Shown here: one piece after another, positions 1 through 10,498 of the stretch
Position numbering within the stretch: the first letter of the stretch is position 1
Layout of the letters: each line of letters begins with the position of its first letter
Source of the DNA: Monosiga brevicollis MX1
Taxonomy: Eukaryota; Opisthokonta; Choanoflagellata; Craspedida; Salpingoecidae
Direction of reading: 5' to 3'
DNA: 64,000 nucleotides
Assembly (NCBI RefSeq): GCF_000002865.3
Contig: NW_001865041.1
Coordinates: forward strand, 1,626,611 to 1,690,610
The notes under the pieces: generated by a model
What the model was told of the DNA's origin: nothing
The model's database searches: none
Seen by the model: the letters and a program-made list of their open reading frames with translations, nothing else
Position numbers and translations under genes: made by a program

Positions 1-1663
1 AATGTCACGTTGCTCTTTGGACGCCGTAAGGACAGGCGCGGGCCCGGCGCGGATACCATGGTCGGCCCGAACACGGTCGCCAAATTCTCAGCCGTCATTT
101 TGTTGCGCTCGGCCGACTCCATAATCTAGTAGATAGACGTGGCCAGTCCCAGGGGTCAGCGCTCAGTTAAGTTTGACACCACGCCAAACAGACATATGGG
201 AAGCGGAGAGCTCCCGTCGTGGGAAGCTTTGTGAGCTTGATTGAAGCCCTTACACCACGATATCACACCTTGAGCATGTGCCGAAAGAGTAAGAGGGCCG
301 TCTGTTTACGAGGCTCTGAGAGATCTTGCAGCGCCTCGATGAGATCGCCAACCTTTTCATCGTCTGGCCGCTCAGAATCAGCCACAATGGCAATGAGCTG
401 TCCCTGCAGCCTGCGGGGCAGCCAGTGAATGAACACAGGCGATGCGCTTGACCAAGCATCACACGGCATTAACACATGATCCCTGAGGTCCCTGCGAGGA
501 CATACTCGTGACTCAACACGGGCTCTGGGAGTGCACGCAAGTAAGCTTTGAGAAGAGATGCCACGTTGTTGATGTGTTGGCCGTTGTCAAGCTGGCAGAG
601 GGACAACGCGCCGGGTCGGGGTGAGGAAAAGGGCGATGAAGTTGCTCTTTTGCTTTTGATGATGAGCGTCAGCAGACAAACCCGAAAGGTTGCCGGCTCC
701 AGTTCACAAGCGGCCCGCAAATCGTCAACGACGGATTGTGATCCCGGCACACGATAAATGCCCTCAGACTCGGTGCCATGCAGGTCGATAAACTCGCAGC
801 ACTCGCGGATAATATGTGGAATATTGTTGTTCTCCCGCTTGCAAACCTGAGCAAAGCACATGAGGGCGGTCGTGATTTGGCAGGAATGGCAAGGAACCGA
901 TCACGTGAGGGGCACGTGGCCTGGCTGCTTGGTCCACACCCCGACTGGGAGCGTACCGTTTCCAGGGGTGACCCAAACAGGACCTGCGGGACTTGGAGTG
1001 TGACCACCAAACGGGCTTCCCCCGAAGGCTTGAGAGGCAGGACGGCTACCGGCCATAAAAGACAACCGCCCATGAGGGATACGACACCCAAGCAAAACAA
1101 AGGCGCTCAGCAGCAGTCGTTGAAACGAGCGGCAATTGAGGGAAAAGGATATCGGTGGGCATACCGGTGGTAGATTTATCCGAGTGATGGTCGTGATCCA
1201 GGAGAGCATTGAGATGAAGGGTACCTCGGCCAACGACCTCGTTCTTGGAGCGTACGGTGATGACGAGGTCGTGGGTCTTGCTGACCTCGTGAAAAACCAG
1301 GACCTCGCCCCAAAAGGCCACGGTGCCGGCCAGGCGTGCGGGCTGGGACCGCGCCGATTTGGGCTCGCAAGGCGGAGACATCTGCAAGGAGTCACGACAC
1401 AGACGCGTTCAGTGGCCGCACGGGAAGGGACAGAAGACGTGTGAGGCATCAGGTCCTCAAAGGCGCCACCAGCTAGGGTCTTTGCAAAGTGAGGTGCAAA
1501 AGCATGTGCGATTCCTTACTTTCACTGTCATGGTCAGCATGAGGTTTTGCTCAGTGGCATCGGGGAGCGACAGGACCTTGATACCTTTCACGCTCAGCAG
1601 CTTGACGGCCAGTTTGGGTGGTCGAGGGAGGCTACCCGCTTTGTATGAGCGCACTAGGCTCAT
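1..1663 (-). CDS. C2 and RhoGAP domain protein (3' end beyond the window)
   Basis: A minus-strand, multi-exon gene for a Rho-family GTPase-activating protein, cut by the window start. The first exon (ATG at 1663) encodes a C2-like strand pattern (LAVKLLSVKGIKVL) and ends at a GTAAGG donor. The second begins near 1379 after CTTGCAG and continues the C2 domain (FWGEVLVFHEV, VVGRGTLHLNALLD). RhoGAP exons follow at about 861-590 (IPHIIRECCEFIDLHG; EGIYRVPGS, which contains the arginine finger; INNVASLLKAYLRALPEP), at about 400-270 (ALQDLSEPRKQTALLLFRHM) and at 127-1 (ERNKMTAENLATVFGPTM). The order C2 then RhoGAP resembles SYDE-type GAPs. It should stimulate GTP hydrolysis by Rho/Rac/Cdc42-type GTPases at membranes. 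Its exact substrate cannot be read from the sequence. A Ser/Pro-rich stretch between the domains is uncertain in frame. Confidence 0.85.
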
Positions 1664-2128
1664 GATGGAGGTGCGGGTGGCTCTGGGAGCGGCATAGGAA
1701 ATGCAGCGCTATCACAGTGGGACCACAATGCCTGGGCTCATCCACCAGGCGCCATGACGCGGGGGAATGGCAGGAATCGGGCCGATGCGCCACGGAGAGC
1801 CGGAACCGGAGTCACGCGCTCAGCAGCGCCCTGGCAAAAGGCTCAGCCAGGCGACGATCCACAATCGCGGCGGGCGTAACTGGCAAGTCAGGGGCCACTC
1901 AAAGTCGGGCTCCTCATGCGTGTATGACGAAGGTTTGAGCGCTCCCGTTGGGCCACCTAGACCCCAAGACGCCAAGTCATGTGCCCATCCAATCTGCACA
2001 CCACGCCCAACAGCGCCTCTCCACCCGTCCACCCGTCCGTTCGTCCGTTCTCCCGTTCTTCTGAGTGACCCTCGTCAGCTCGTCAGCGACAACACGCGTC
2101 TCTCTCTCCTCTCTCGAATCTGTGTCTG

Positions 2129-2155
2129 CTTTGATTTTTGTTCTCTCTGTCTCTG

Positions 2156-2188
<33 letters not shown>

Positions 2189-2460
2189 GTCTCTGTCTCT
2201 GTCTCTGTCTCTGTCTCTGTCTCTGTCTCTGTCTCTCTGTCTCTCTCTGTCTCTCCTCTCTCTCCTCTCTCTCCTCTCTCTCTGTCTCTGTCTCTCTCTG
2301 TCTCTCTGTCTCTCTCTCTCTTTGTGCGTCTCTCTCTGTGTATGCGTCTTTGTTTTGCTCGAGCTGCAGTTGCGAGAGTGTAAAAGTTCTTACACTTTCG
2401 CTTCGCATCGTTTTGAACACTCCAGTTTCTCTCTCTCTCTCTCTCTCTCACTTCGTCAAG
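2129..2460 (+). repeat. CT/CTGT-rich minisatellite upstream of the S28 peptidase
   Basis: Nearly pure pyrimidine-strand sequence built from CTCTGT and CTCTCC units (2129-2335), then a second CT run at 2428-2450 that stops 20 bases before the peptidase ATG. It lies between two divergent genes and is probably 5' leader or promoter sequence. The long reading frames through it (Leu/Ser/Val/Cys repeats) are not genes. Confidence 0.85.
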
Positions 2461-2469
2461 AACGCGGAG

Positions 2470-3560
2470 ATGGCAGCGATGAAGCTGGCGGTCGTGCTGG
2501 GGGCCTTGTTGGCTCTCACAGGCAATTTAGTGGCTGGTTTGAGTCGAATGGACCATGGTTTGCACTTGCACTTGTATGGCAAGCCCATGCCGCGTCCTCG
2601 TGGTCAGACGTCGGTGGCGGCGCAGTGGTACGTTGAGGATGGATCATCGTCTGGCCTCACCTTTCCCCTTGCCTCGCACGGCGCAACACGTGGTCATGCT
2701 GACGCGCGGCTTGGGCTACAGGTTCGACCAAACCCTGGACCACTTCAACCCCCAGGACACACGTACCTTCAAGCAGCAGTACCAGGTGAACAGGACGTTT
2801 TACAAGGCTGGCGGACCTCTGTTCCTCATGTTGGGTGGGGAAGGTCCTGCATCTCCCGAATGGCTCGAGACCAACACGGCCATTATGCTGTACGCCCAGC
2901 AGCTCAATGCAGTTGTGGCTCAGATTGAGCACCGGTGCGTCTTGTCCAACCCGTTGGCATTTCGTGTTTGTTTCCAGCACCCCTGCTGCTTCGCGGCATC
3001 GTCGTCGGCCCTGACGGCCTTGTTTCGGTGCCAGCGTAGTTTTTATGGCGAGTCACAGCCCTTTGAGGACTTGAGCGTTGACAATCTTCGCTATCTCTCC
3101 AGCGAGCAGGTATATGCTTGGGGGGGACTGCAGGCTTACATAAAGGTGGTTTTGATGCGAGGTTGGGGGTTGCAGGCTTGTCCCTCCCTCACCAATTGTG
3201 GGCTTGGCTCCCTAGGCTCTGGCGGATGCAGCCAACTTTATCCAGTCTTTCCTGGAGATGAACGGCATGCCGGCAGACACGCGGGTGGTCTCCTTTGGAG
3301 GCTCGTATTCCGGAGCATTGTCGGCATTTTTGCGTACCAAGTACCCGCACGTCGTGTACGCAGCCGTGGCCACTTCATCCCCCGTGTTGGCCAAACTGGA
3401 CTATGTGGAATATCACGAGGTCGTCGGTCGCTCCATGGGTACCAGCACCCATGGCCAAGCCTGCGTCGATCGTACGTAGCATGCCTGGGACAAGGCAAAG
3501 AGCGTTCGTCATTGTCACGGGTGGCGCACCTCCCTGTGCGGTCTGGCCGGCTTTTTTTTT

Positions 3561-3653
<93 letters not shown>

Positions 3654-5048
3654 ACCTCAGAAACCTGCCCATCCTGCCTCACCCGTGTCACTGCCATTGG
3701 CTGGGAGTAGAGATCAAGGGTGCGCTCAGCAAGGTGGATGCCATGCTCGCTGACAGCAGCCAATGGAATCAGTTGGCGCAGGACATGAAAATCTGCTCTG
3801 ACACCGACCTGAACGTTGACCTGGACAAGCAGACCTTTCTCTCCAACCTCATTGGCAACATTGATGGTGCGTCGATCAAGCATGAACTCGTGGTGCTAGC
3901 TCGCTAGCTTGGCGAGAAGCGTGTCTGAATCAACAGCTCATGCTTTGTTTGGCATTGGGGGTTTCTTATGTTTTGTTTTGTTTTGTTCTTTGGGTTCTTT
4001 GGGGTGGACAGGCATTGTTCAGTACAACCTGGATGCCAAGTTTCAAGGTCGCCCTACCGTTCAGAGCATGTGTGATATCATGGCCCCCATTGAGCAAGAC
4101 TATGATGCCTTTGTTGCTCTCAACGCGTGAGTTGATCACCGCCTGGCACCTCGCTTGCGATGTGCAGTGTGCCTCCGGTGCACGATTTCAGCTCGATCCC
4201 CTTTCGTGAAAGTATCGCCCCCTTCTCCTTCCCCCTTCCGCCCTTCTCTCACGGTCTGTCGATCATGGGTAGATATTTGCTGAACGCAAGCGATATGGAG
4301 TGCAATGATGGTAGCTACCAAAGCTTTGTGACCGACCTACGCAACACGTCGCTGAGCTCTGACTTTGCCGGCGGCACACGCCAGTGGATTTATCAGGTTG
4401 GTTTAAAAAGCCCCCTAAACCCCACGCCGCTTGGACACCAGGGTTGGGCCGGAGCTGGAATCTTGGAAGACACTCATCTCTTGTCGCACATTTTCCTGCA
4501 AATATAGACGTGCATGGAGTTTGCATACTTCCAGACGACCGATGCATCAGACCAGCCCTTTGGCGTTGGTGTACCCCTGAGCTATTTTGAACAACAGTGT
4601 GTGGATGGCTATGGGCTGCCCCCCGTTCCCAACGTCAACTGGACCAACGAGTTTTACGGCGGACAGCAGGTGGCAGGCACACGCATCATCTACCCCAATG
4701 GCTCGATTGATCCCTGGCATGCACTCAGCGTCACGTCCAATACCACCATCGAAGACACCCTGGCCATTTTCATCAACGGCACGGCCCATTGGTAGGTTTG
4801 ACGCGGCCTCTGCTGGGACTGAAGAGTGCCGCGAACACCCCGCTGTTCTTTATTTTATTTATCGATTGATATTTTTTTTGGATGCGATCTCACCGTTTCC
4901 CCTATTGTCCCCTTGCTGTGCCAACTTGCCCCCGCCTTGATGCAGCGCCAACATGTACCCTCCCTCGAGCTCGGATCTGCCCGGTCTGACAGCCGCTCGC
5001 ACCAGCATCCTCAACACCCTTCAAACCTGGTTGCACGCGTCGTCGTAA
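2470..5048 (+). CDS. secreted/lysosomal serine carboxypeptidase, peptidase family S28 (PRCP/DPP7/PRSS16-like)
   Basis: A nine-exon gene whose product should cleave at proline in the lysosome or outside the cell. Deduced exons are 2470-2627, 2722-2934, 3040-3109, 3216-3471, 3711-3866, 4012-4126, 4273-4396, 4508-4791 and 4946-5048. Every junction restores family motifs: WFDQTLDHFNPQD, GGPLFLMLGGEGPAS, EHRFYGESQPF, GGSYSGALSAFLR (catalytic Ser), WIYQTCMEFAYFQT, NGSIDPWHAL (catalytic Asp) and GTAHCANMYPPS (catalytic His, rebuilt across the last intron). The first 25 residues form a signal peptide, and several NxS/T glycosylation sites are present. Intron 4 holds a long TG repeat. The whole fold and triad appear intact. 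PRCP, DPP7 and PRSS16 cannot be separated by eye. Confidence 0.93.
3551..3652 (+). repeat. T-tract plus (TG)n microsatellite inside an intron
   Basis: A T run is followed by about 87 bases of uninterrupted TG within the fourth intron of the S28 peptidase gene (intron 3472-3710). It creates false Cys/Val reading frames. Confidence 0.95.
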
Positions 5049-5676
5049 AAAGCTGACAATCACGCCAAGCGCAGCAGCGCGCAATTGATTTTCACAACAA
5101 CAAACGCTTTTTGGCTGATAAGGGCCAACATTGGCCCCGAGGTTACCAAGAGGTCAAGTCGATGTCAGATCGAGGCTGAATCGGTGTTCTTGGAGGTAAT
5201 CAAGAGGCCAATAGGAGGTATAACAGAGGTCGTTAGGGTGTCAGGGCGAGGTTGCTAAGCTCACAAGCTTGTTGGGTTATGAAGGACGAAGGCAGTTATG
5301 AAGGCGGTTATGCAAATCGTTGCGCGACGCATCACGTAACGCGCGGCAGCGGCATTTTTTTTCTTCTCCACTGCCTCCCGTTCTTGCCGCTCGTCTGCGC
5401 CTGTTCTCCTCTTTTGGCATCTTGCGACGACTTGGGAAGACCCGCGCTGATAACTTTTTGGCCAATCTTAAGTTCGCGTTCTTTCTCCACCACCTCGCTG
5501 GCTCTGGATTCCAGTCAAGCTTGTGTCAGCCGCGCCTTGAAGATTAGCGTGACACGCAAGCCCGCGACCATCGCCACCCCTGCCACTCTTGCCTCTTGTG
5601 GTGGTTGCTGGTGTTATCCCCCTTGACCGGACTTCGTCTGGCGGCTGTTGCGGGTGTCTAGCTGAACCGCAAAGCC
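5049..5676. promoter_or_regulatory. intergenic region between S28 peptidase and bZIP gene
   Basis: No convincing coding segment is present. It must hold the 3' end of the peptidase gene and the promoter or leader of the bZIP gene. An octamer TGTCAGAT at 5163-5170 recurs upstream of other genes in this window. Loosely repeated phrases of the form AGAGGTC/GAGGTTRC occur at 5150-5260. Confidence 0.4.
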
Positions 5677-7017
5677 GTGTGGACGACTGGCGCCCGCGTG
5701 ACGACTAGCAGCACCATTCCCTCTTCGTGGACCGAGCCTCAACCTCACCACCCTTCGAAATGGCGGACCACAACGACAACCACTTCTCCTGCGGCAACGA
5801 GTTCAATCGAGTCAGCTCCGACGGCATTGCCGTCGTTGTCACTGGCCGGGGCCCTGCGTGCCTCGGCCAGTGCGACTTTCGCGGCCAACTCCACGACGGC
5901 CGCGCCGGCTCTGGCGGGCCCCAACTCGGGGCGCGACATCTTTAGCCCCTCAGCCTCCTCGGCTGCCCCAGCCGTCAAGTCTCTGACTGGAGCGACTGAC
6001 ATGGACATGGGCTTTGCCGATCTCGATCTGGATATGGATTTGGACATGCATATGGACGTGGATGCCCTCTTGGGCATTGCTCCTGCCATGCCCAAGGACG
6101 GATCGTCCAAAGTCGCCGCCGCCGACGACTATGGCCTGACTCAGGCGCTGCAAGCTTCAGTGGCGGCCGACACCGCACCCGCTGCATTGCCAATGCCGGA
6201 GGAGGTTAATCTACAAGCCCTGTGCAAGGACTTGGGTCTGGGCAACGAGCAACTTCCTCAGCTGACCCTTGAGGGAGCTGATGCCGAAGCGGACCTCAAA
6301 GGGTTTGAGGAGCTGCAGAACCTGAACTTTGAGGATTTGGACTTTGCCTTGCCGCGCTCGCTGTCAGTGAACGTCCTGTCCGCACCCGCCTCGGAGCTGG
6401 TGCACAACGAGGGCCATTTGGATGCCGTGGCACCCGCCGTGGACAATGCACATTGCCACGAAGCCTTCCGGCCCGTCACGGCCACGGCAGCGGCTGCTGC
6501 TGCCGCCGCCAAGTCGCTGCAGACCAAAAAGGCGCCCTCGACCAAGGTCAAGCGCCAAGCAGCCTCGACCAGCGCCAGTGCTGGCACACAGGACAAGGAT
6601 GCCAATCGTGGCTCGCCAGCCAAAAAGGCCAAGTTGAGCAAGGCTGCCAAGGAACCCAAGGAAGTCAACCAGCGCGGTCAGCCGCGTAAGCGTCGCCCCA
6701 AGGTGGCTGTGGCTGAGCACCTCAAGGACGAGGCCTACCTTGCCTACCGTGAGCTTAACAATGAGCGAGCACGTCGCTGTCGCGAGAAGAAGCGTGAGGA
6801 GAAGCGCCAGGCATCCCGTCGTCTGCAGACGCTGGATGCTGAGAACGAGCGCCTCAAGGACGAGATGCACCGCCTGCAGGATGCTCTCAAGGACTTGGTC
6901 CAGGCCATGCAGGCACGCGTTGCCCAGGCCTATGCTGAGGAAGAGGTGCCTGAGGACATGCAGGCCAGCGTGCAGCGCGTTGCCAACACGACCTCGGCGC
7001 TCTGTGCCTCGTACTGA
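5677..7017 (+). CDS. bZIP transcription factor with Asp-rich activation region
   Basis: A single open frame of 446 codons. The C-terminal third has a basic leucine zipper. Its basic region reads NNERARRCREKKREEKRQ and matches the NxxAAxxCR consensus in spacing, with R for the first A; leucine/hydrophobic heptads follow (LQTLDAENERLKDEMHRLQDALKDL). A lysine/alanine-rich nuclear-localisation-like region precedes it (PAKKAKLSKAAKEPK and RKRRPK). The middle has alternating acidic/hydrophobic residues (DMGFADLDLDMDLDM, about residues 110-130), typical of activation domains, and an alanine run near residue 270. The protein should dimerise and bind DNA in the nucleus. The start is uncertain because the first 100 residues are Ser/Thr/Ala-rich and an upstream exon or internal ATG is possible. 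Confidence 0.85.
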   Translation: MWTTGARVTTSSTIPSSWTEPQPHHPSKWRTTTTTTSPAATSSIESAPTALPSLSLAGALRASASATFAANSTTAAPALAGPNSGRDIFSPSASSAAPAVKSLTGATDMDMGFADLDLDMDLDMHMDVDALLGIAPAMPKDGSSKVAAADDYGLTQALQASVAADTAPAALPMPEEVNLQALCKDLGLGNEQLPQLTLEGADAEADLKGFEELQNLNFEDLDFALPRSLSVNVLSAPASELVHNEGHLDAVAPAVDNAHCHEAFRPVTATAAAAAAAAKSLQTKKAPSTKVKRQAASTSASAGTQDKDANRGSPAKKAKLSKAAKEPKEVNQRGQPRKRRPKVAVAEHLKDEAYLAYRELNNERARRCREKKREEKRQASRRLQTLDAENERLKDEMHRLQDALKDLVQAMQARVAQAYAEEEVPEDMQASVQRVANTTSALCASY

Positions 7018-7369
7018 CCCGAGGCTGCACCTGCCTTTCCGTTGCTCATCTTGCTGGGCTCTATTGCTTCTTATGTTCGCAACCTCGTTGAACTCTGCGT
7101 GCGGTTCCACCCTGTGCCAGCACCCGCATCCTAAATTTCTTTTTTTTTGGCGCATTTGTTGTTGTTGTTGTTGTCATGTCTATGTCTTTGTTGGTGGCGG
7201 GAGATGGCTTGGTTTTTCTCTGCCTCAACCCTTGCCCAAATTCAGTTCTGTCACTACTTTTTAAATTTCTTATCTTCGATCAAAACACAAACCACAAAAC
7301 ACCAAAAAAGTCCAAAAGTCGAGCTCGGCTCGTCACACCTCATTTGCAGCGCGTTCGCTTGTACTCTTC

Positions 7370-7959
7370 TCAGAAGGTTGTCCGGGTGGTGCGAAACAGC
7401 AGCCGAGCAGGAGCCAACGCCAGATTGTTCAAAGCACCGGGGACGTCTCGTACCAGCCCACCTAGACCTTGCAGGCTCGACTGCGTAGACGCGGCCAAAA
7501 AGTCCTGCATCTCAGCCAACGCTTCAGGGTCTGTGGCCTCTTGCAAATTCTCACGCAGCGCAGACAACCTAAAAAGTGTCCCCCCGGCAGCCCGACTCAT
7601 GAGTGGCTGTGCATCTGATAAAAACAAAAAAGCACGCCAACACCCAAAAGTTGCCACTCACATGGGCGTTGAAGGATTGGCCAATAAGGTGGCCCATTTT
7701 GCCTCGTATTCTGTGAGCCAAAAAAAAGTCATGGGCAGAAATGAAAGTCGTGCAAACCAACATGCACCACAAGACATTGCAAGCATATCTGGAACGCACC
7801 CGCCAACAATTGGCGATATGTATGGATTCGCGGCGCTGCAGCCCAATACACTGCCTGCAATGGGCGGCTTAGCTCCAGTTGCTGCACTGCATGACGCACC
7901 ACCGATACTTCCTCCGCGCATGCCACAGCCTGCAGGCATGCGCAAAGCAACAAGCGAGG

Positions 7960-7992
<33 letters not shown>

Positions 7993-9512
7993 GAAACCAC
8001 GCTTGCCGATGCCATGTACCATTCAGGATCCAGCAATACACACGTTCAAGGCGCTTCGGGCAGCCGGTTCCAAGTCGCTCGTCAAAGCCAATCGGAAGCG
8101 CGCATCAGCGCTCAACAAGGCCTCGTACGACTCCAGGCAACCTGCCAGGAGAACCGTAAAGGCTTGGACGTGCGGCTGAAATTGGGGCTCCGGGCGCAAC
8201 CGCTCCCACGCGACTTGGGTAAAGTGGAGCAGAAAAGACTCAAGTCGCCGTCTATGAAATTTTTATGAGGTAGGTGAGGGGCAAAACCCTTGAGGACAGC
8301 CTTTGAGCGGCAGGCGGCTTCCCATGAAAGAGAAATACTCAACAGCTACGCACGGGAGCAGTCCTGCGGCACGGGTCGTTTCCTCCAGCAGCCGCTGCCA
8401 AAAGAATGTGTCTAACTGACGGTCCACAAGCTGCAGCCCCTGCCATAGCAAGGTCACTGGACATATGGCAAAGCGCTGGCAGACGCGCACCGCCAACTCA
8501 AAGCGCTCGTCCGCCACCAGCAAGCGTAGCGCGTCAAAGAGGCTGCGTATTGTACCCACGCCCGTCACAAAACCAGCCCCATACTGTGCTGCAGGGCGCC
8601 ATCCATGCCGGCTGGCTTCTGCCCCGCGCGCCCCACCTGCCGTAGCTGATGATCGATCCTCTTGTGCAATCATGTCCACCAACGCCCAGAGCGTCTGATC
8701 CCCCAAGGCATTGGAAGAGCCCGCCCGTACTGTTGGCGCCGTCGCTAATGCGTCACCCAGCCTATGTCACCACCGCCAACTGTCGGTCAGAAGCGCCCGA
8801 TACAATAAAAAAAGCAAACCACGGCATTCTCACAATTCGAGTTGCAACGAGGTTGCCGGTGGCTGCTCTGCATGCGATGCAGTCGGCTGGAGCAGCGGGT
8901 CTTCAACGAGAGCCAGGTTCCACTGTTGAACCACCAAATCATGCTGGCTCAACACCTGAGCCACGACCTCAGCCGTGCAACGCCGGTGCAGTTGTGCCAT
9001 ATAATAACGGAACAGCCGTCCATGCTTGGCCTTGGCCAGTTCGCCCACAATAACTGTTCAGGCGAGTTGTGAGCCGGCCAAGCTTTTTTTTCGCACTGGC
9101 GAAGCCTCCGTGGGCTGTAACTGCCTACCTCGATGGGTAGCCAAATCATGTGGCCCTATCACCAGGTCCCATTGCGCCTTGGCAATGGCCTCCAGTACGG
9201 TACGTTGCCATTGTCGCTCTGCCTCAATCTAAACCCGGCAGCGACGCCGCACCACATGACCGCGTCAGCAAAGTCCCCCCCACCGAAATCATCACTCAAG
9301 CATGCCGTGTCACACTGTATTGCGCCACACCAACGTACTTGCAGAGGCAAGTCGTGCTCGCAGTCGTCCAGAAAAGGTGAGCACAGGTCTGGCTCTTGCA
9401 CCTCACCTCTTTTAGCCTCGGGTGCCCCTGGTCGACGGCGTAGTGCGCGAGGCTTTGTCTGGTCCAACGAGACCAAGTCGGCTTCGATGTCCATGTTATT
9501 GAGCCCAGCCAC
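7370..9512 (-). CDS. unrecognised multi-exon protein, mostly helical
   Basis: A minus-strand gene assembled from pieces with protein-like composition. The first exon has ATG at 9512 (MAGLNNMDIEADLVSLDQ). A second runs about 9231-9137 (ERQWQRTVLEAIAKAQWDL) between TTTAG and GTAGGC signals. Others lie at about 9048-8830 (ELAKAKHGRLFRYYMAQLHRR), 8706-8263 (RSLFDALRLLVADERFELAV; CPVTLLWQGLQLVDRQLD) and about 7600-7370 (GGTLFRLSALRENLQEATDP, stop at 7370). Amphipathic helices dominate and no catalytic motif is visible. An intron near 7990-7960 contains a 30-base homopolymer. I do not recognise the family; a helical-repeat or tethering-complex subunit would fit the composition but is a guess. Confidence 0.5.
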
Positions 9513-9559
9513 CCCTTGGCTCTCGCGCCACGGCTATGACAATCACCCCCTAGTCTAGG

Positions 9560-10144
9560 TCGATATGCAAGACACGCGAGCAACCAAGAGTATATAAATG
9601 TGGCCGTCTGTGTGTATATAAGTGCTTGTGTGCGGCTGACTCACATGTCAACCCGAAAGCAAGAGCACGTCCAGCGCTTGAAACTGACGTATTCATCCGA
9701 CATCTCAGCAATCAGTTGCCGAACCGTAATCGTTACAAGCAGTTCGGACAATGTGCATACGTAGCGCCATAAGGGTGCTGAAGAGGTGTAGCTCGCAGAG
9801 AGAGTGTAAAGATGAAGCCGTGTTCAATTTGCCAAAGGTGACGCTTGCATGCTCGCCGAGTGAGGGCACACCCCCACACAACCAGATGTCACAACCTAAC
9901 AAGATAACTGGAAACAAAAAAAAAGGCGGGGGGGGGGGGGGGGGGGGGGCCGGAAAGGGGCAAAAAAAAAAACCCCCCCCCCGGGTAAGGTTGGGGGCTT
10001 AACCCACACCCCCCCANNNNNNNNNNNNNNNNNNNNNNNNNNNNNNNNNNNNNNNNNNNNNNNNNNTTTTTGGGGGGGGGGGGGGGGGCGGGAAGGGGGC
10101 AGAAGAAACAACCGCCTCTCAGGCTAAGGTTGGGCGCTGACCAC

Positions 10145-10187
<43 letters not shown>

Positions 10188-10420
10188 AAGAGCTAGTCCA
10201 TGAAGGAAGACATTAGCATGCTACTCATGGTCTCCATAGAACACACAAGGTCACTGAAGGATGGGAGACAGCAGACAAGCTACTCATCCAAACCGAAAGT
10301 CACAACAAACAACACCTACAAAAAGGACGCAAGCGAGATCATCGAGAAGTGCTTAGAAAATGCTGCGCTCGATAAAAGCGAAAACGCCACCAGAGGAGTA
10401 CAGGGTCGACCCCGTGCTTG
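9560..10420. other. intergenic low-complexity stretch around an assembly gap
   Basis: No gene is supported. It contains G-, A- and C-homopolymers (9926-9985), a CA run (10142-10184) and the gap. Sequence on the two sides of the gap is near-identical apart from homopolymer lengths, so part of this stretch is probably one locus assembled twice. Confidence 0.7.
10017..10066. other. assembly gap of 50 Ns
   Basis: Exactly 50 N characters, a placeholder length. The size of the real missing sequence is unknown and may be zero. Confidence 0.99.
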
Positions 10421-10498
10421 ATTCTACGGCAAAACACCACGCGTGAGCTGAATGTTTGGGTGGCACGGATCAACATGAGCGGCAACTTTTGGGAACTG

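Noticed and set aside
1767-2636. Long Leu/Ser reading frames through the CT repeat on both strands
   Set aside because: They are translations of a simple repeat; the true coding start is the signal peptide at 2470.
6258-7155. Long minus-strand frames opposite the bZIP gene
   Set aside because: They are antisense shadows caused by GC-rich third positions; the bZIP domain on the plus strand is decisive.
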